Position numbers and translations under genes: made by a program. From assembly GCA_009829735.1 (NCBI GenBank), contig CM020618.1, forward strand, positions 10,755,119-10,819,118: 64,000 nt of DNA, read 5' to 3'. Below are positions 50,285-62,810 of this stretch, one piece after another. The notes below the pieces were generated by a model. It had not been told where the DNA came from, did not search any database, and was given only the letters and a program-made list of their open reading frames with translations. Position 1 is the stretch's first letter; every line of letters begins with the position of its first letter. The DNA comes from Pyropia yezoensis (lineage: Eukaryota; Rhodophyta; Bangiophyceae; Bangiales; Bangiaceae).

Positions 50285-53200
50285 TCACAAGCACCCTGGC
50301 GCCGGGCGCCCCTGCTGGTGCCCCCCCCGCCCAGTGGGTACATAGCTCACACGCACGAGATTCGCTCCGCCCCACCGACCGCTCAAGACTCCCGCCCACC
50401 ACGCATCCCACGGAGTGTTTGACTGTGCCACATAGTCCATGTCCCCAACAACGTGGAGATGTGCCTCTGCGCGCGACAGCATAACGTTCATGCGGCGCCT
50501 ATCTCCGGTAAAGCGCATCATGCGACTCCGTGTCTGTTGGTCGTCTCTGGGGATTGAGCGGGCAAGTGACAAGAACACACAATCCACGGAAGCTCCCTGG
50601 GAGCCGTCCACGGTTGCCACGTCCACAGTGTACTTGTAGTGCGTCTGCGGTGGGCGACGGATGGTCGCACGCACTCGCCGCGCAGCCGCGTCAAGCAACC
50701 GCCGCTGTGCCGTGTACGGGCTCAGCACGAGTACGCGTAGGTCACCCATAGGACGGGACGCCCAGCCACGCAGAATGTTCCGTAGCTCGTCTTCCACTAC
50801 GCGCACCTCCACCAGGTTCGAAACACCCTTGGTATCTGGATTGAAGTCCTCTTGCCGATCTTGGGGCGGTAGCTGGGAGGTGCTGGTAATCTCAAGCGGC
50901 CTCCGAGACGCGCGTACCAGCCAGTCGGGCCATAGGGGTACTGCATTGTCCCATGACGCCTTGTTCCCCATCATACCAGCGCCAACAGGGATTGAGGAGT
51001 AAAACAGGCCCCTCACTATCGTCCAAAAAATCGGTCGCAGTCGATGCTGGTGAGTGAGGGTGAGCTGCGGGTGGTCCCGCTGGAGCCACTCAAACACGCT
51101 ATCGCCCATTGCGATGAGGTCGCCGGTGTACCGCATCCCACTGCTCGGCGGCAACTGTGCGGGGTCGCCCATAAACACCACACAGCGCGTCATCCTCGCG
51201 GCCTCATCGCCACCCTCCCCGGCAGCCCGGACGACAGCAGACACGGCCGCAGGGACGCTTGTCGAAGCCGCCTCGTCCACGATGATGACATGGTAGCCAA
51301 GGTCACCGATGGCGTTCCCCGTCGAGGTGGCGGTAGTAGTCACCACAATAGGAGCACCCTGAGCGACTTGCGAATGCAGTCGCCGCACCGACTTCTTGAC
51401 GGCCGCATTCGCCTCCACGAGTTCATCCCCTGCCGCTTGTGCGTCACGGACGCTGGTTGGGTCATTCGAGCCGGAAGCTCCCAAGCTCTGGAGCAAGGCC
51501 TCATGGGCTGCCGCTGCCGCCTCCTGTCGCCGGACCACGTCGGGGTAGACGCGAGGTAGTAGGTCCTTGACAACAGCGTCAATGTGCGTGGCGGCGATCG
51601 GATCGCCCTTTGGTGGTGCCAGCCCGACTCGCAACAGTACTGGCATCCGGGCCCCCGCCACAGAACCAAACGCCTGTGACAGGCTTTTCAGGTAACGCCG
51701 ACCCCAGTCATGACGCTCCAGTAGCGCGTGTAGGGACAGCAGCGCCGACACAATCTGGTCACATGCGGCATTGGTCCTCGACACCAGCAGCAGCCTTGTC
51801 ATGATCGGCCCCCCGTCTCCACACCCACAGCCGCGCCGAATCAGCTCCATGGCAACCCCCAGAATGGTCCGCGTCTTGCCCGTGCCTGGTGGACCCGTCA
51901 CGAGTACACAGGAGACACGGGGCCCGCCAAAAGCATCTGCGACAGTTCGCACGACTCCCAGCTGGGACTCGTCCAGGTCGACCGCTATGTCCAGAGGGGG
52001 GGGGGGCGGCGGAGGTCGCGGCGGAGGTGGCGGCGGAGGTTGGGCGTTCGGCCACGGCTCCAGTATGACCGGCGACGACGTGCCTGGGACAACAACAGAC
52101 GACGCTCCCGTCGGTACCGGTGGCTCAAGGCTTTTCCGTATGGTGCGTGGCAATCGCATCCATTCACCGAGGCCACTGTACTCGCGCCAGTCAGAGACGA
52201 TGCTCATCGACAGGGTCACGACCACAAGCCCTGCCATTTTGGTGGCACAGGGTAGTAGGTGGGCGTCCGTTCGCCGTACAAAAAACCAGAGCGGCGTCGC
52301 CTTTGTGCTGCCAGAGCCACGGCCCTGCAGGGCGGTGCCCCTCGTCACTGCCTCGCGGCTCACACACACCGCATCAATGGAGGTGCTGTAGGTACCGCGG
52401 GTCTCCTTCCCGCCCTTGTTCCCGTCGACACTGGCGTCTGGGACCGGGACCCAGATATTGCAAAGATCCCCCGGGGAGGCATTCGCCGCGTACGTTGGTT
52501 GCCGTACGCGACGGTCATTGTCATCGCCGTCATCGTCGGTTGACTCGTCCGCGCGTATCTGGAGGGGGTGCTCTTGTACGAGGATGAGCACGTCCACCGT
52601 CCCTGCTTGTTCGGCCTCGGTGTGGGTAGCCGCCAACGCGAGCGAGCGGCCATAGAGAGCGTACAGATGCGCCGTGGGTGCCTGGACCGGGACAGGGCGG
52701 CCGCGGGGACCGCGATCACCACCGTCCTTCCAGAACATCTCATCGGCGACTGTGGAGACTGTCAAACTGGCCTTGGTGGTCACCAGCCGCAGCACGCGGC
52801 GCCGCCACTCGGCCGCCGATCCGGTCGCGTCCTCCGCGTCCTCGCCATCATCCAGGAGACTGGCAGAGACCGTTTTCCATGACGACGTTGAGGTCAACAG
52901 GGCGCAGACGCCCATTGCTTTGCGTTGTGCCAGGCGTCCTGACAGTTCCGGGAGGTCGCCGACGTCTGTCATTTCGCGTGGTGTGCTCGACCGTCCTCCG
53001 TCTGCTGCCCGGGCTGCACACCAGCCACTGGCACGGTACCACAGCGCATTGGGTGCGCCTTCAAACCATGTGTAAGGTCAACACCCCGTACGTTGAAGGC
53101 TTGCGCCGACGCTGACTCTGGAGGTAGAGCCACAAGCCCCACTTCCTCGTCGTCATCAATAATCTCAATGGGGTCTTCCATTGTACCTGACCCGCTTGTC

Positions 53201-54026
53201 CGCACACGTCCAGGCTCGCGCGTGTGCGTATGCACATGCCGCGCGGCATTGGTGCCGCTACCGCCGCGATGACGAGCTCCTTGACCCCCCTCGAGGTTGC
53301 CTATAATCTCATGGACGGTGGAGCGCAGTTCTCGCAAGTCCCGGCCGACCTTGCCGACAAACAGGGTGCGCTGCACGTTGGTCAGGCACATTCAACAGCG
53401 TCGCGCCACCGACCAGCAGCTGCCCACGGTCGTGCGCCTGTAGCAGGCGGCTGGTAGTGCTGGCCATCGTAGTTCTTGACACTGACAATGTGGCTGGTAC
53501 GCCACGCTGGCCGCGTCGCCCGACCGCGGTCCAATAAAACTCGGCGGCGGTTGCGGCTTCCCGGGCCACGGTACCGGGGCCACCAAAGGCTAGGCACCAC
53601 ACCCACGGCAGGGAGTCGAACCAGGCGTCCGCCACAGCCCTTTTGAACGCCCCTGTGCTCGGGGCGTTCCCACGCTTCGGACGCCAGAAGCAAACTCAAG
53701 CGCAGTAGCAGGCGCCGCAGGTTTCCCGATGACAGACTCCAGGGTCCTTGCAGGTATTCTACCACGACCTTCGTCGAGAAGACGTGCGAGGATTCAAACC
53801 AGGCGGGTTCGCGCGCCACGGCCACCAGTGGAAGCCAAGGTGGTGGCGTCACCCATCGGTAGGGCGGCCACGAATGCGTCACAGCCCGAACAAACGCTGT
53901 ACAGACTGCAAGCGATTGTAGGGGCGTTGACTCCTCGGATGATAGGTCACGTGCGGCCTGCAACGTGCACCAGGCGAAGGGCAGCGTCCAGGGCCAAGGC
54001 AAAGATAAAGAGCGGGCCGTTTGTCG
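50285..54026 (-). CDS. Sen1/UPF1-type helicase gene 2, copy 1 (partial, indel-disrupted)
   Basis: Paralog of the gene at 4650-9827. The C-terminal 895 residues (52972-50285) are open and contain every helicase motif: GPPGTGKT, SRTNAACDQI, DEAAS, GDPAQLPPSS, QHRLRP, VDGSQGASVD, NVMLSRA. Upstream of that the frame is broken by single-base differences from copy 2 at about 53010, 53385, 53651, 53723, 53884 and 53957; in each case the other copy or gene 1 keeps the frame. An additional in-frame TGA at 53794-53796 is also present in copy 2. The sequence stops at the gap, about 600 residues from the N-terminus. The 3' end differs from gene 1 (tail GRGGHQQGRPAPGCL). Confidence 0.8.
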
Positions 54027-54526
54027 NNNNNNNNNNNNNNNNNNNNNNNNNNNNNNNNNNNNNNNNNNNNNNNNNNNNNNNNNNNNNNNNNNNNNNNNNN
54101 NNNNNNNNNNNNNNNNNNNNNNNNNNNNNNNNNNNNNNNNNNNNNNNNNNNNNNNNNNNNNNNNNNNNNNNNNNNNNNNNNNNNNNNNNNNNNNNNNNNN
54201 NNNNNNNNNNNNNNNNNNNNNNNNNNNNNNNNNNNNNNNNNNNNNNNNNNNNNNNNNNNNNNNNNNNNNNNNNNNNNNNNNNNNNNNNNNNNNNNNNNNN
54301 NNNNNNNNNNNNNNNNNNNNNNNNNNNNNNNNNNNNNNNNNNNNNNNNNNNNNNNNNNNNNNNNNNNNNNNNNNNNNNNNNNNNNNNNNNNNNNNNNNNN
54401 NNNNNNNNNNNNNNNNNNNNNNNNNNNNNNNNNNNNNNNNNNNNNNNNNNNNNNNNNNNNNNNNNNNNNNNNNNNNNNNNNNNNNNNNNNNNNNNNNNNN
54501 NNNNNNNNNNNNNNNNNNNNNNNNNN
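54027..54526. other. Assembly gap (500 N, nominal size)
   Basis: A round 500-N gap lying exactly between the two copies of the duplicated block. The flanking sequences behave as two overlapping contig ends. Confidence 0.98.
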
Positions 54527-57500
54527 TTTACATTTCAACCCTCTCGGCGTACTCGTCAAACGCCCGCTTCCAGGAGATCCCCACATGCATTTTGAGGAGG
54601 GGGACGCCCTCTCCATTGGCGTCCAGGATGCGCACGCCATTCAGCTCTGCTGCTGCAAGCGCAGCGCGCAGACGCTCTCTCGGTCGCGCTCCCGGGAGGC
54701 GGACACACGGCCCGTGGCGGCGCCATCACCACGGGGAGGGGCGCCTGGAACAGGCCCGGACCCGCCCTCAGGGACACTTCCCACAAAGCCCGGCACGGGG
54801 GACTGGCACTCGCCGACTGCCCCCACGCTGGGGGCGCCGGCTGCTCGGCCAGCAGCCAGGGGCAGACGGGCTGCTGGCGTGGCAGGCGCCACCAGCGGGG
54901 GGGCGGGCCGGCCAGAGCTGAGGGCGTCCACCTTCCGCTCCGGTCGGGTGATCACCGTCGTCAGCTGGTAGATCCTTTCTGCGTGATCGGCCTTGACGTC
55001 GTCGAGCCACGCGTTGGCGAACCCCGCCAGTGCATCAGCAGCAATGCCTGACGAGCATGGATTGGCACACCCTGCTGCCGGATGCCGTTTGTGGATTGGT
55101 GAGAGGTATGCCCGCACGCTGGAGGGCTGCGCGGCACCCCTTCAGCCATTGGAAGGCCACACATTCTTCGACCATTATTGCGGTAGCCCGGCCGGCGCCA
55201 TAACCGGCGGCGGGTACAGCTCTAAACGACAAAACGCGCAGCTCAGCTTGAGGGATGCTGCTGGACGGTGGTCGTGGGCAGCAGCGGCAATGAAATCGGC
55301 CTGGTCGCGCCGCCATCCCGAGGCCACTGGAGCCCACCACTCCGGAAGCGGAAGATTGCGACGCGCCAATACACGGGCTGCGGTAGCCAAACCGCAACAC
55401 AGGCAGCACCCACGGCGACGCGCCGATCTGAGCCCCTCGGTCCAGCGAGGCTCACACGCGCGCGGACAGGGAGTCGGGGGCGTCTGGGAGCTTTCGCTGC
55501 CATACACCTTCCCCGCGGCTTGCCGCTTCGCCCGGGATGGTCGGCCACGGCGGTTGCCTGCCGCGTTGGGTGCCCTCCCACCGGCAGGCGAGGGTGGGGG
55601 GCCGACCGCAGCTGTCGCTCAGACGGGGGCACGCTCGGTCGCCCTGCGCGAGGATTCGGCGAGCACCACGGGGCCTTTGGCCCCTGAGCCGCCTCGGGCT
55701 GCTCCGCCGCCCCCATCCGTCGTGACGGCCACCGCCGCCGTCGTCGCCGCCCTGCCCCCGGCATCTCCGTTGCCGCTGCCACCGGCCGCCGCCGCCGCCG
55801 CCGCCGCCACCGCCACCGCCGCCGCCACCGCCACCGCAACCGGCGCCGCCGCCACGTCACAGCCGCCACGCCGCCACCGCCGCCACCACCGCCACCGCCA
55901 CCGCCGCGCAGCCGCCACCGGCGCGGCCTTGAGCCCTCCGCGCCTCGACCATCTTCTCCATCGGGGGCACCCGCCGCCGGTCCGTTGTCGTCTCGGCCAC
56001 CGCGAGCCTCTTGAGCACCGGAGTTAGCAGAGGCTGCCCGTTCTGGCGCCGACGAGCGCTGGATGAAAGAGGGGCGGCGGGGGTCGACGGAACGCGCGGC
56101 GAGCGGCGCGGGCATAGGCGAGCTTGGACTAGCTGCCCTCCTCTCTTGAGATGGCAAACGTATGGTAGGCGAGCACCGACGCCTCAAAGAAAGAGGTTGC
56201 GGTGCGGTAGATGGAGTCGCGGTCGTCGTGCGCCAGTAAGAGGTCCTGTGTGTTGGCGGCCAGCGTCGGGTAGGTCTGCTGCTGCGTCAATACGGTGTAG
56301 CGAGTGACCAAGATGTGGAAGTGCTGGTGCAATGCCGTGCGTGTGTAGAGATCAACGCGTGGTGACGCTCGTGCACAGTGACCTCGCCGTGCAGGCGGTC
56401 CACCTCGGCGAATCGATCGGAGGCACCCGACGAAGAAGGCAAGAAACAAAGCAGAAAAAACGAGCTCGTGGACCAGCAGAAAAAACAAGCTCGTGGACCC
56501 CCCCGGCCTCCCCTTCCCCCAATGCAGCGACCACAGTGGCCTCCATGTCACAAGCACCCTGGCGCCGGGCGCCCCTGCTGGTGCCCCCCCCGCCCAGTGG
56601 GTACATAGCTCACACGCACGAGATTCGCTCCGCCCACCGACCGCTCAAGACTCCGCCACCACGCATCCCACGGAGTGTTTGACTGTGCCACATAGTCCAT
56701 GTCCCCAACAACGTGGAGATGTGCCTCTGCGCGCGACAGCATAACGTTCATGCGGCGCCTATCTCCGGTAAAGCGCATCATGCGACTCCGTGTCTGTTGG
56801 TCGTCTCTGGGGATTGAGCGGGCAAGTGACAAGAACACACAATCCACGGAAGCTCCCTGGGAGCCGTCCACGGTTGCCACGTCCACAGTGTACTTGTAGT
56901 GCGTCTGCGGTGGGCGACGGATGGTCGCACGCACTCGCCGCGCAGCCGCGTCAAGCAACCGCCGCTGTGCCGTGTACGGGCTCAGCACGAGTACGCGTAG
57001 GTCACCCATAGGACGGGACGCCCAGCCACGCAGAATGTTCCGTAGCTCGTCTTCCACTACGCGCACCTCCACCAGGTTCGAAACACCCTTGGTATCTGGA
57101 TTGAAGTCCTCTTGCCGATCTTGGGGCGGTAGCTGGGAGGTGCTGGTAATCTCAAGCGGCCTCCGAGACGCGCGTACCAGCCAGTCGGGCCATAGGGGTA
57201 CTGCATTGTCCCATGACGCCTTGTTCCCCATCATACCAGCGCCAACAGGGATTGAGGAGTAAAACAGGCCCCTCACTATCGTCCAAAAATCGGTCGCAGT
57301 CGATGCTGGTGAGTGAGGGTGAGCTGCGGGTGGTCCCGCTGGAGCCGCTCAAACACGCTATCGCCCATTGCGATGAGGTCGCCGGTGTACCGCATCCCAC
57401 TGCTCGGCGGCAACTGTGCGGGGTCGCCCATAAACACCACACAGCGCGTCATCCTCGCGGCCTCATCGCCACCCTCCCCGGCAGCCCGGACGACAGCAGA

Positions 57501-60283
57501 CACGGCCGCAGGGACGCTTGTCGAAGCCGCCTCGTCCACGATGATGACATGGTAGCCAAGGTCACCGATGGCGTTCCCCGTCGAGGTGGCGGTAGTAGTC
57601 ACCACAATAGGAGCACCCTGAGCGACTTGCGAATGCAGTCGCCGCACCGACTTCTTGACGGCCGCATTCGCCTCCACGAGTTCATCCCCTGCCGCTTGTG
57701 CGTCACGGACGCTGGTTGGGTCATTCGAGCCGGAAGCTCCCAAGCTCTGGAGCAAGGCCTCATGGGCTGCCGCTGCCGCCTCCTGTCGCCGGACCACGTC
57801 GGGGTAGACGCGAGGTAGTAGGTCCTTGACAACAGCGTCAATGTGCGTGGCGGCGATCGGATCGCCCTTTGGTGGTGCCAGCCCGACTCGCAACAGTACT
57901 GGCATCCGGGCCCCCGCCACAGAACCAAACGCCTGTGACAGGCTTTTCAGGTAACGCCGACCCCAGTCATGACGCTCCAGTAGCGCGTGTAGGGACAGCA
58001 GCGCCGACACAATCTGGTCACATGCGGCATTGGTCCTCGACACCAGCAGCAGCCTTGTCATGATCGGCCCCCCGTCTCCACACCCACAGCCGCGCCGAAT
58101 CAGCTCCATGGCAACCCCCAGAATGGTCCGCGTCTTGCCCGTGCCTGGTGGACCCGTCACGAGTACACAGGAGACACGGGGCCCGCCAAAAGCATCTGCG
58201 ACAGTTCGCACGACTCCCAGCTGGGACTCGTCCAGGTCGACCGCTATGTCCAGAGGGGGGGGGGGCGGCGGAGGTCGCGGCGGAGGTGGCGGCGGAGGTT
58301 GGGCGTTCGGCCACGGCTCCAGTATGACCGGCGACGACGTGCCTGGGACAACAACAGACGACGCTCCCGTCGGTACCGGTGGCTCAAGGCTTTTCCGTAT
58401 GGTGCGTGGCAATCGCATCCATTCACCGAGGCCACTGTACTCGCGCCAGTCAGAGACGATGCTCATCGACAGGGTCACGACCACAAGCCCTGCCATTTTG
58501 GTGGCACAGGGTAGTAGGTGGGCGTCCGTTCGCCGTACAAAAAACCAGAGCGGCGTCGCCTTTGTGCTGCCAGAGCCACGGCCCTGCAGGGCGGTGCCCC
58601 TCGTCACTGCCTCGCGGCTCACACACACCGCATCAATGGAGGTGCTGTAGGTACCGCGGGTCTCCTTCCCGCCCTTGTTCCCGTCGACACTGGCGTCTGG
58701 GACCGGGACCCAGATATTGCAAAGATCCCCCGGGGAGGCATTCGCCGCGTACGTTGGTTGCCGTACGCGACGGTCATTGTCATCGCCGTCATCGTCGGTT
58801 GACTCGTCCGCGCGTATCTGGAGGGGGTGCTCTTGTACGAGGATGAGCACGTCCACCGTCCCTGCTTGTTCGGCCTCGGTGTGGGTAGCCGCCAACGCGA
58901 GCGAGCGGCCATAGAGAGCGTACAGATGCGCCGTGGGTGCCTGGACCGGGACAGGGCGGCCGCGGGGACCGCGATCACCACCGTCCTTCCAGAACATCTC
59001 ATCGGCGACTGTGGAGACTGTCAAACTGGCCTTGGTGGTCACCAGCCGCAGCACGCGGCGCCGCCACTCGGCCGCCGATCCGGTCGCGTCCTCCGCGTCC
59101 TCGCCATCATCCAGGAGACTGGCAGAGACCGTTTTCCATGACGACGTTGAGGTCAACAGGGCGCAGACGCCCATTGCTTTGCGTTGTGCCAGGCGTCCTG
59201 ACAGTTCCGGGAGGTCGCCGACGTCTGTCATTTCGCGTGGTGTGCTCGACCGTCCTCCGTCTGCTGCCCCGGGCTGCACACCAGCCACTGGCACGGTACC
59301 ACAGCGCATTGGGTGCGCCTTCAAACCATGTGTAAGGTCAACACCCCGTACGTTGAAGGCTTGCGCCGACGCTGACTCTGGAGGTAGAGCCACAAGCCCC
59401 ACTTCCTCGTCGTCATCAATAATCTCAATGGGGTCTTCCATTGTACCTGACCCGCTTGTCCGCACACGTCCAGGCTCGCGCGTGTGCGTATGCACATGCC
59501 GCGCGGCATTGGTGCCGCTACCGCCGCGATGACGAGCTCCTTGACCCCCCTCGAGGTTGCCTATAATCTCATGGACGGTGGAGCGCAGTTCTCGCAAGTC
59601 CCGGCCGACCTTGCCGACAAACAGGGTGCGCTGCACGTTGGTCAGCACATTCAACAGCGTCGCGCCACCGACCAGCAGCTGCCCACGGTCGTGCGCCTGT
59701 AGCAGGCGGCTGGTAGTGCTGGCCATCGTAGTTCTTGACACTGACAATGTGGCTGGTACGCCACGCTGGCCGCGTCGCCCGACCGCGGTCCAATAAAACT
59801 CGGCGGCGGTTGCGGCTTCCCGGGCCACGGTACCGGGGCCACCAAAGGCTAGGCACCACACCCACGGCAGGGAGTCGAACCAGGCGTCCGCCACAGCCCT
59901 TTTGAACGCCCTGTGCTCGGGGCGTTCCCACGCTTCGGACGCCAAGAAGCAAACTCAGCGCAGTAGCAGGCGCCGCAGGTTCCCGATGACAGACTCCAGG
60001 GTCCTTGCAGGTATTCTACCACGACCTTCGTCGAGAAGACGTGCGAGGATTCAAACCAGGCGGGTTCGCGCGCCACGGCCACCAGTGGAAGCCAAGGTGG
60101 TGGCGTCACCCATCGGTAGGGCGGCCACGAATGCGTCACAGGCCCGAACAAACGCTGTACAGACTGCAAGCGATTGTAGGGGCGTTGACTCCTCGGATGA
60201 TAGGTCACGTGCGGCTGCAACGTGCACCAGGCGAAGGGCAGCGTCCAGGGCCAAGGCAAAGATAAAGAGCGGGCCGTTTGTCG
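54527..60283. repeat. 5.77-kb duplicated block, copy 2 (starts at gap)
   Basis: Begins TTTACATTTCAACCC, the same bases that end the minisatellite at 48256, and continues past 60283 into unique sequence. Offset to copy 1 drifts from 6271 to 6257 through small indels. Many indels fall near its start (55137, 55188, 55475, 55580-55600, 55750-55870, 56635-56655). Confidence 0.95.
54641..56410 (-). pseudogene. Recombinase-like fragment, copy 2
   Basis: Same sequence as 48370-50145. Here MVEECVAFQWLKG is in frame with the preceding RAVPAAGYGAGRATAI segment, but an extra C near 55138 separates it from RAYLSPIHKRH, the reverse of copy 1. The poly-Gly region has further small deletions. Both copies thus carry different frame breaks over the same underlying sequence. 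Confidence 0.38.
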
Positions 60284-62055
60284 GGTAGAGCTCCTGATCA
60301 CCTTGTACTGTGGCCTCATTCACGGCCGTCATCCTGGCAACGCTCTTGCACAGTCGAAGCAGAACGTCTGGGGACCACGACCGTCGCTCGTCATCCGCCC
60401 TCTTCGAATCCTCCGGTACCACGTCAATCGAAGAATTATCTGGGTCGTACCAATTCGTCAGCTGGCACATCAAGTGCCTTGCGGCCTTCCGCAATGACTT
60501 TTCCGATGACAATAGTAGACCGAGCCCGGTGCCGGCAAGGGTATACACAGCGGCCGACAAGTGAGTAACGACTTCGTCGTTCTCCTCGAGGGAGGGGTTG
60601 CAAAAAACGGCGGTAACACCACGGAGAAGCTGCGAAACATACGCAACGACAGCTGCGCTCCACGAACCAAACCCGGGGATCTGCGTAGGGGTAGCAGCCG
60701 GCAGAAACGCGAGGATCCCTGGTAAGGAAACCATCTCACACATGGACGGACGAACAACCATGGCAAGTGCACGGGCGGCCGGGCCATGGGCGTCTTGTTC
60801 CGTTGCACCGTGCATGGATGTCGACATGGCCTGGGACATCTCACGCCAAACGCCCGTGCACAACTTGACGCGAGAACTTGGGTGATGAGACTCGCCGACG
60901 GAGTCGCCCGCGAGAGCGAGGTGGACCACTCTCGATGAGTCTTCGGTCACAAGCGCAGCCAGAGCGTTCGTCGCCGCCGCCGACGACCAGCAGCCCGAGC
61001 ACCATGCCATCGACAGAAAGCGGAGGATATCACCCGCACCTACGTAGCCCTCAACAAGCGTCCCATTTCTCAAGCCGGACAAGAGGAGGAGACACACAGC
61101 CTCCACTACAGACTCGCCCAGAAAACCGGGCGCGGTCGGTAGGGGCTGGCGCGCCTGGTCACCCGCACCGCTCGCACGGGGCAGCAGCGGGACGTCGCGC
61201 TGGTCCACGCGCCGCCTCCGGGCCCCAGTCGGTAGCCCGCTCGTGGTGGTGGTGGTGGTAGTGGTGGTGGCACAGACAGCCAACACCGACAGTTGGGCCC
61301 CCGTTACCCAGGCGTCTGGGTGGGTGACGGGCAGGACCATGGCGGACAGCAGCGGGGCGACAACATTGGCCGGCAGGGTCAGGACGGGCGCACCCCCAGC
61401 GCTGCGCAGGGCCGTGCACAGGGCACGGGAAAAGATGCTCATCACATCTGGCCGATCCGCAACCGGCCACACGAGTGCGCGCAGCTTGAGAACCGTTGCC
61501 GACGCCACGACGGGGTCGACCGGGAGGTCCTTGTGCGGTGCGATTAGGCGCACAGCCACCGCTGTCGCCCGCTCAACGGCCCCCAACAGCGACGCCCTTG
61601 GGGGGGCTTGCCCCCCCCCAAAAAAACGTCTTACACGTATCGGCAACGAGCGAGTCCAGCAGCTGTGCGTCGGCGTCACGGGTCCTGTTTGCAGCGGGGA
61701 GGGAAGCTTCGCCGGTTGCTGCCGCTGCTTCTGCTACAGGTACAGCGACAGGTGCGGGGAAGGAAGCTTCGCCGGTTGCCTCCGCTGCTTCTGCTACAGG
61801 TACAGCGACAGGTGCGGGGAGGGAAGCTTCGCCAGTTGCTGCCGCTGCTTCTGCTACATGTACAGCGACAGGTGCTGTTGCCACCATACGACCGGGAACA
61901 TTCCCGTGGGAGGCGGACGGGGCTCGGAGGGTGGCTGGCACGGGTGGGGCATCGGCACCCGTAATGCCCCCAGCGCCCGCAGTTGTTGGGGTGGAGGTGG
62001 TACGCCGGACACCGTCCCGGGTACCCGCGTCCTCGTTGTCGTCCTGGAACTCCAT
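56548..62055 (-). CDS. Sen1/UPF1-type helicase gene 2, copy 2 (full length, disrupted)
   Basis: The start is the ATG at 62055 (MEFQDDNE), matching gene 1. The N-terminus has a 20-residue repeat (VAVPVAEAAAATGEASLPAP) in three copies, absent from gene 1. Frame breaks: a C9 run at 61611-61619 between ASPPK and QAPPRASLL; an in-frame TGA at 60051-60053 (gene 1 has Ala there; copy 1 shares the TGA); an indel pair at 59945-59962; and A5 instead of A6 at 57285-57289 within the QHRLRPIFWT motif. Three bases lost in total at 56635-56655 change a few residues but keep frame. All helicase motifs are otherwise present. Copy 1 corrects the indels but not the TGA, so the gene may be a pseudogene, or may be translated from a downstream start. 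Confidence 0.8.
61691..61875. repeat. 60-bp coding tandem repeat, three copies
   Basis: Period exactly 60 bp (61691, 61751, 61811), core AAGCTTCGCCGGTTGCTGCC, with few differences. It encodes the 20-residue Ala/Val/Glu repeat in the N-terminus of helicase gene 2. Confidence 0.95.
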
Positions 62056-62194
62056 CAAAGATCCAGGTGTGCAGGTTTCAGGCGCACAGGGCCACACGGG
62101 CCGCCCCGCACCCCCGGCCCTACCAGCAACAAAGACGACGACCAGGTGCACAGGGGGCACACACGCCCACCGGAAAAGGGACAAGAGCAGTGGG

Positions 62195-62810
62195 AGAGTG
62201 GGGGAAGGAGAGGGCAAGAGCGGTGGGCGGGCGGGAAGAGGCACACGAGGGGCAACCGGTCCCCGCACTGGGCGTCGCCAGTTGAGGGCCACCTCTAGCC
62301 TGCCTCTCCCCACGCACGCACCGCCCTATACCCACCTTCCCACCCTCCCCCACCACCTCCTCAACCCACCCCCCCCCACCCGCCGCCTCCTCCCCCCCCC
62401 CCACTCTTCTTACCTTGGCCGGGACGGGGCAACAGGAGCGGGCGCGTGCACGGGGAAGGCGAACGTGCTAAACCGGCCTGGGAAAGGAAAGGGGGGAGAG
62501 AACGGCGTGGAGAGGGGAGAGGCGGAGGAGGCGGGTGGGCGAGGGGGGTAAGGAGAGGGCAAGAGCGGTGGGCGGGCGGGAAGAGGCAGACGAGGGGCAA
62601 CCGGTCCCCGCACAGGGCGTCGCCAGTTGAGGGCCACCTCTAGCCTGCCTCTCCCCACGCACGCACCGCTCTATACCCAGCGGTAGCAGCATGAGTGCAA
62701 GTAAGAAGCGCGCAGGGCACAGGTGCGCCGAGGGCCGATTGTCGGTAGTGGAAATGCACAGGCGCGCCGAGGGTCGATTGTCGGTAGTGGAAAGGGTGCG
62801 ACGAGTCGTC
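62195..62810 (+). repeat. Diverged repeat R copies upstream of helicase gene 2
   Basis: Two copies of a shared block (GGAGAGGGCAAGAGCGGTGG ... GTCGCCAGTTGAGGGCCACC ... CCCCACGCACGCACCG), at 62205-62345 and 62553-62680. The first continues into the pyrimidine-rich part and a GGCCGGGA-CGGGGCAACAGGAGCGGGCGCGTGCACG match to R; the second continues into a module also at 16260-16340, where a 39-bp unit (GCGCCGAGGG-CGATTGTCGG) is doubled at 62725 and 62764. Position relative to the helicase ATG is the same as for gene 1. Confidence 0.75.

Larger units (their letters stand above)
48256..54026. repeat. 5.77-kb duplicated block, copy 1 (ends at gap)
   Basis: Matches 54527-60283 end to end. The right edge of this copy is the left edge of the 500-N gap. 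Differences are mainly single-base indels, many in homopolymers, plus a handful of substitutions (for example near 48373, 48631 and 51089). Indels concentrate in the last ~650 bases before the gap. Confidence 0.95.
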
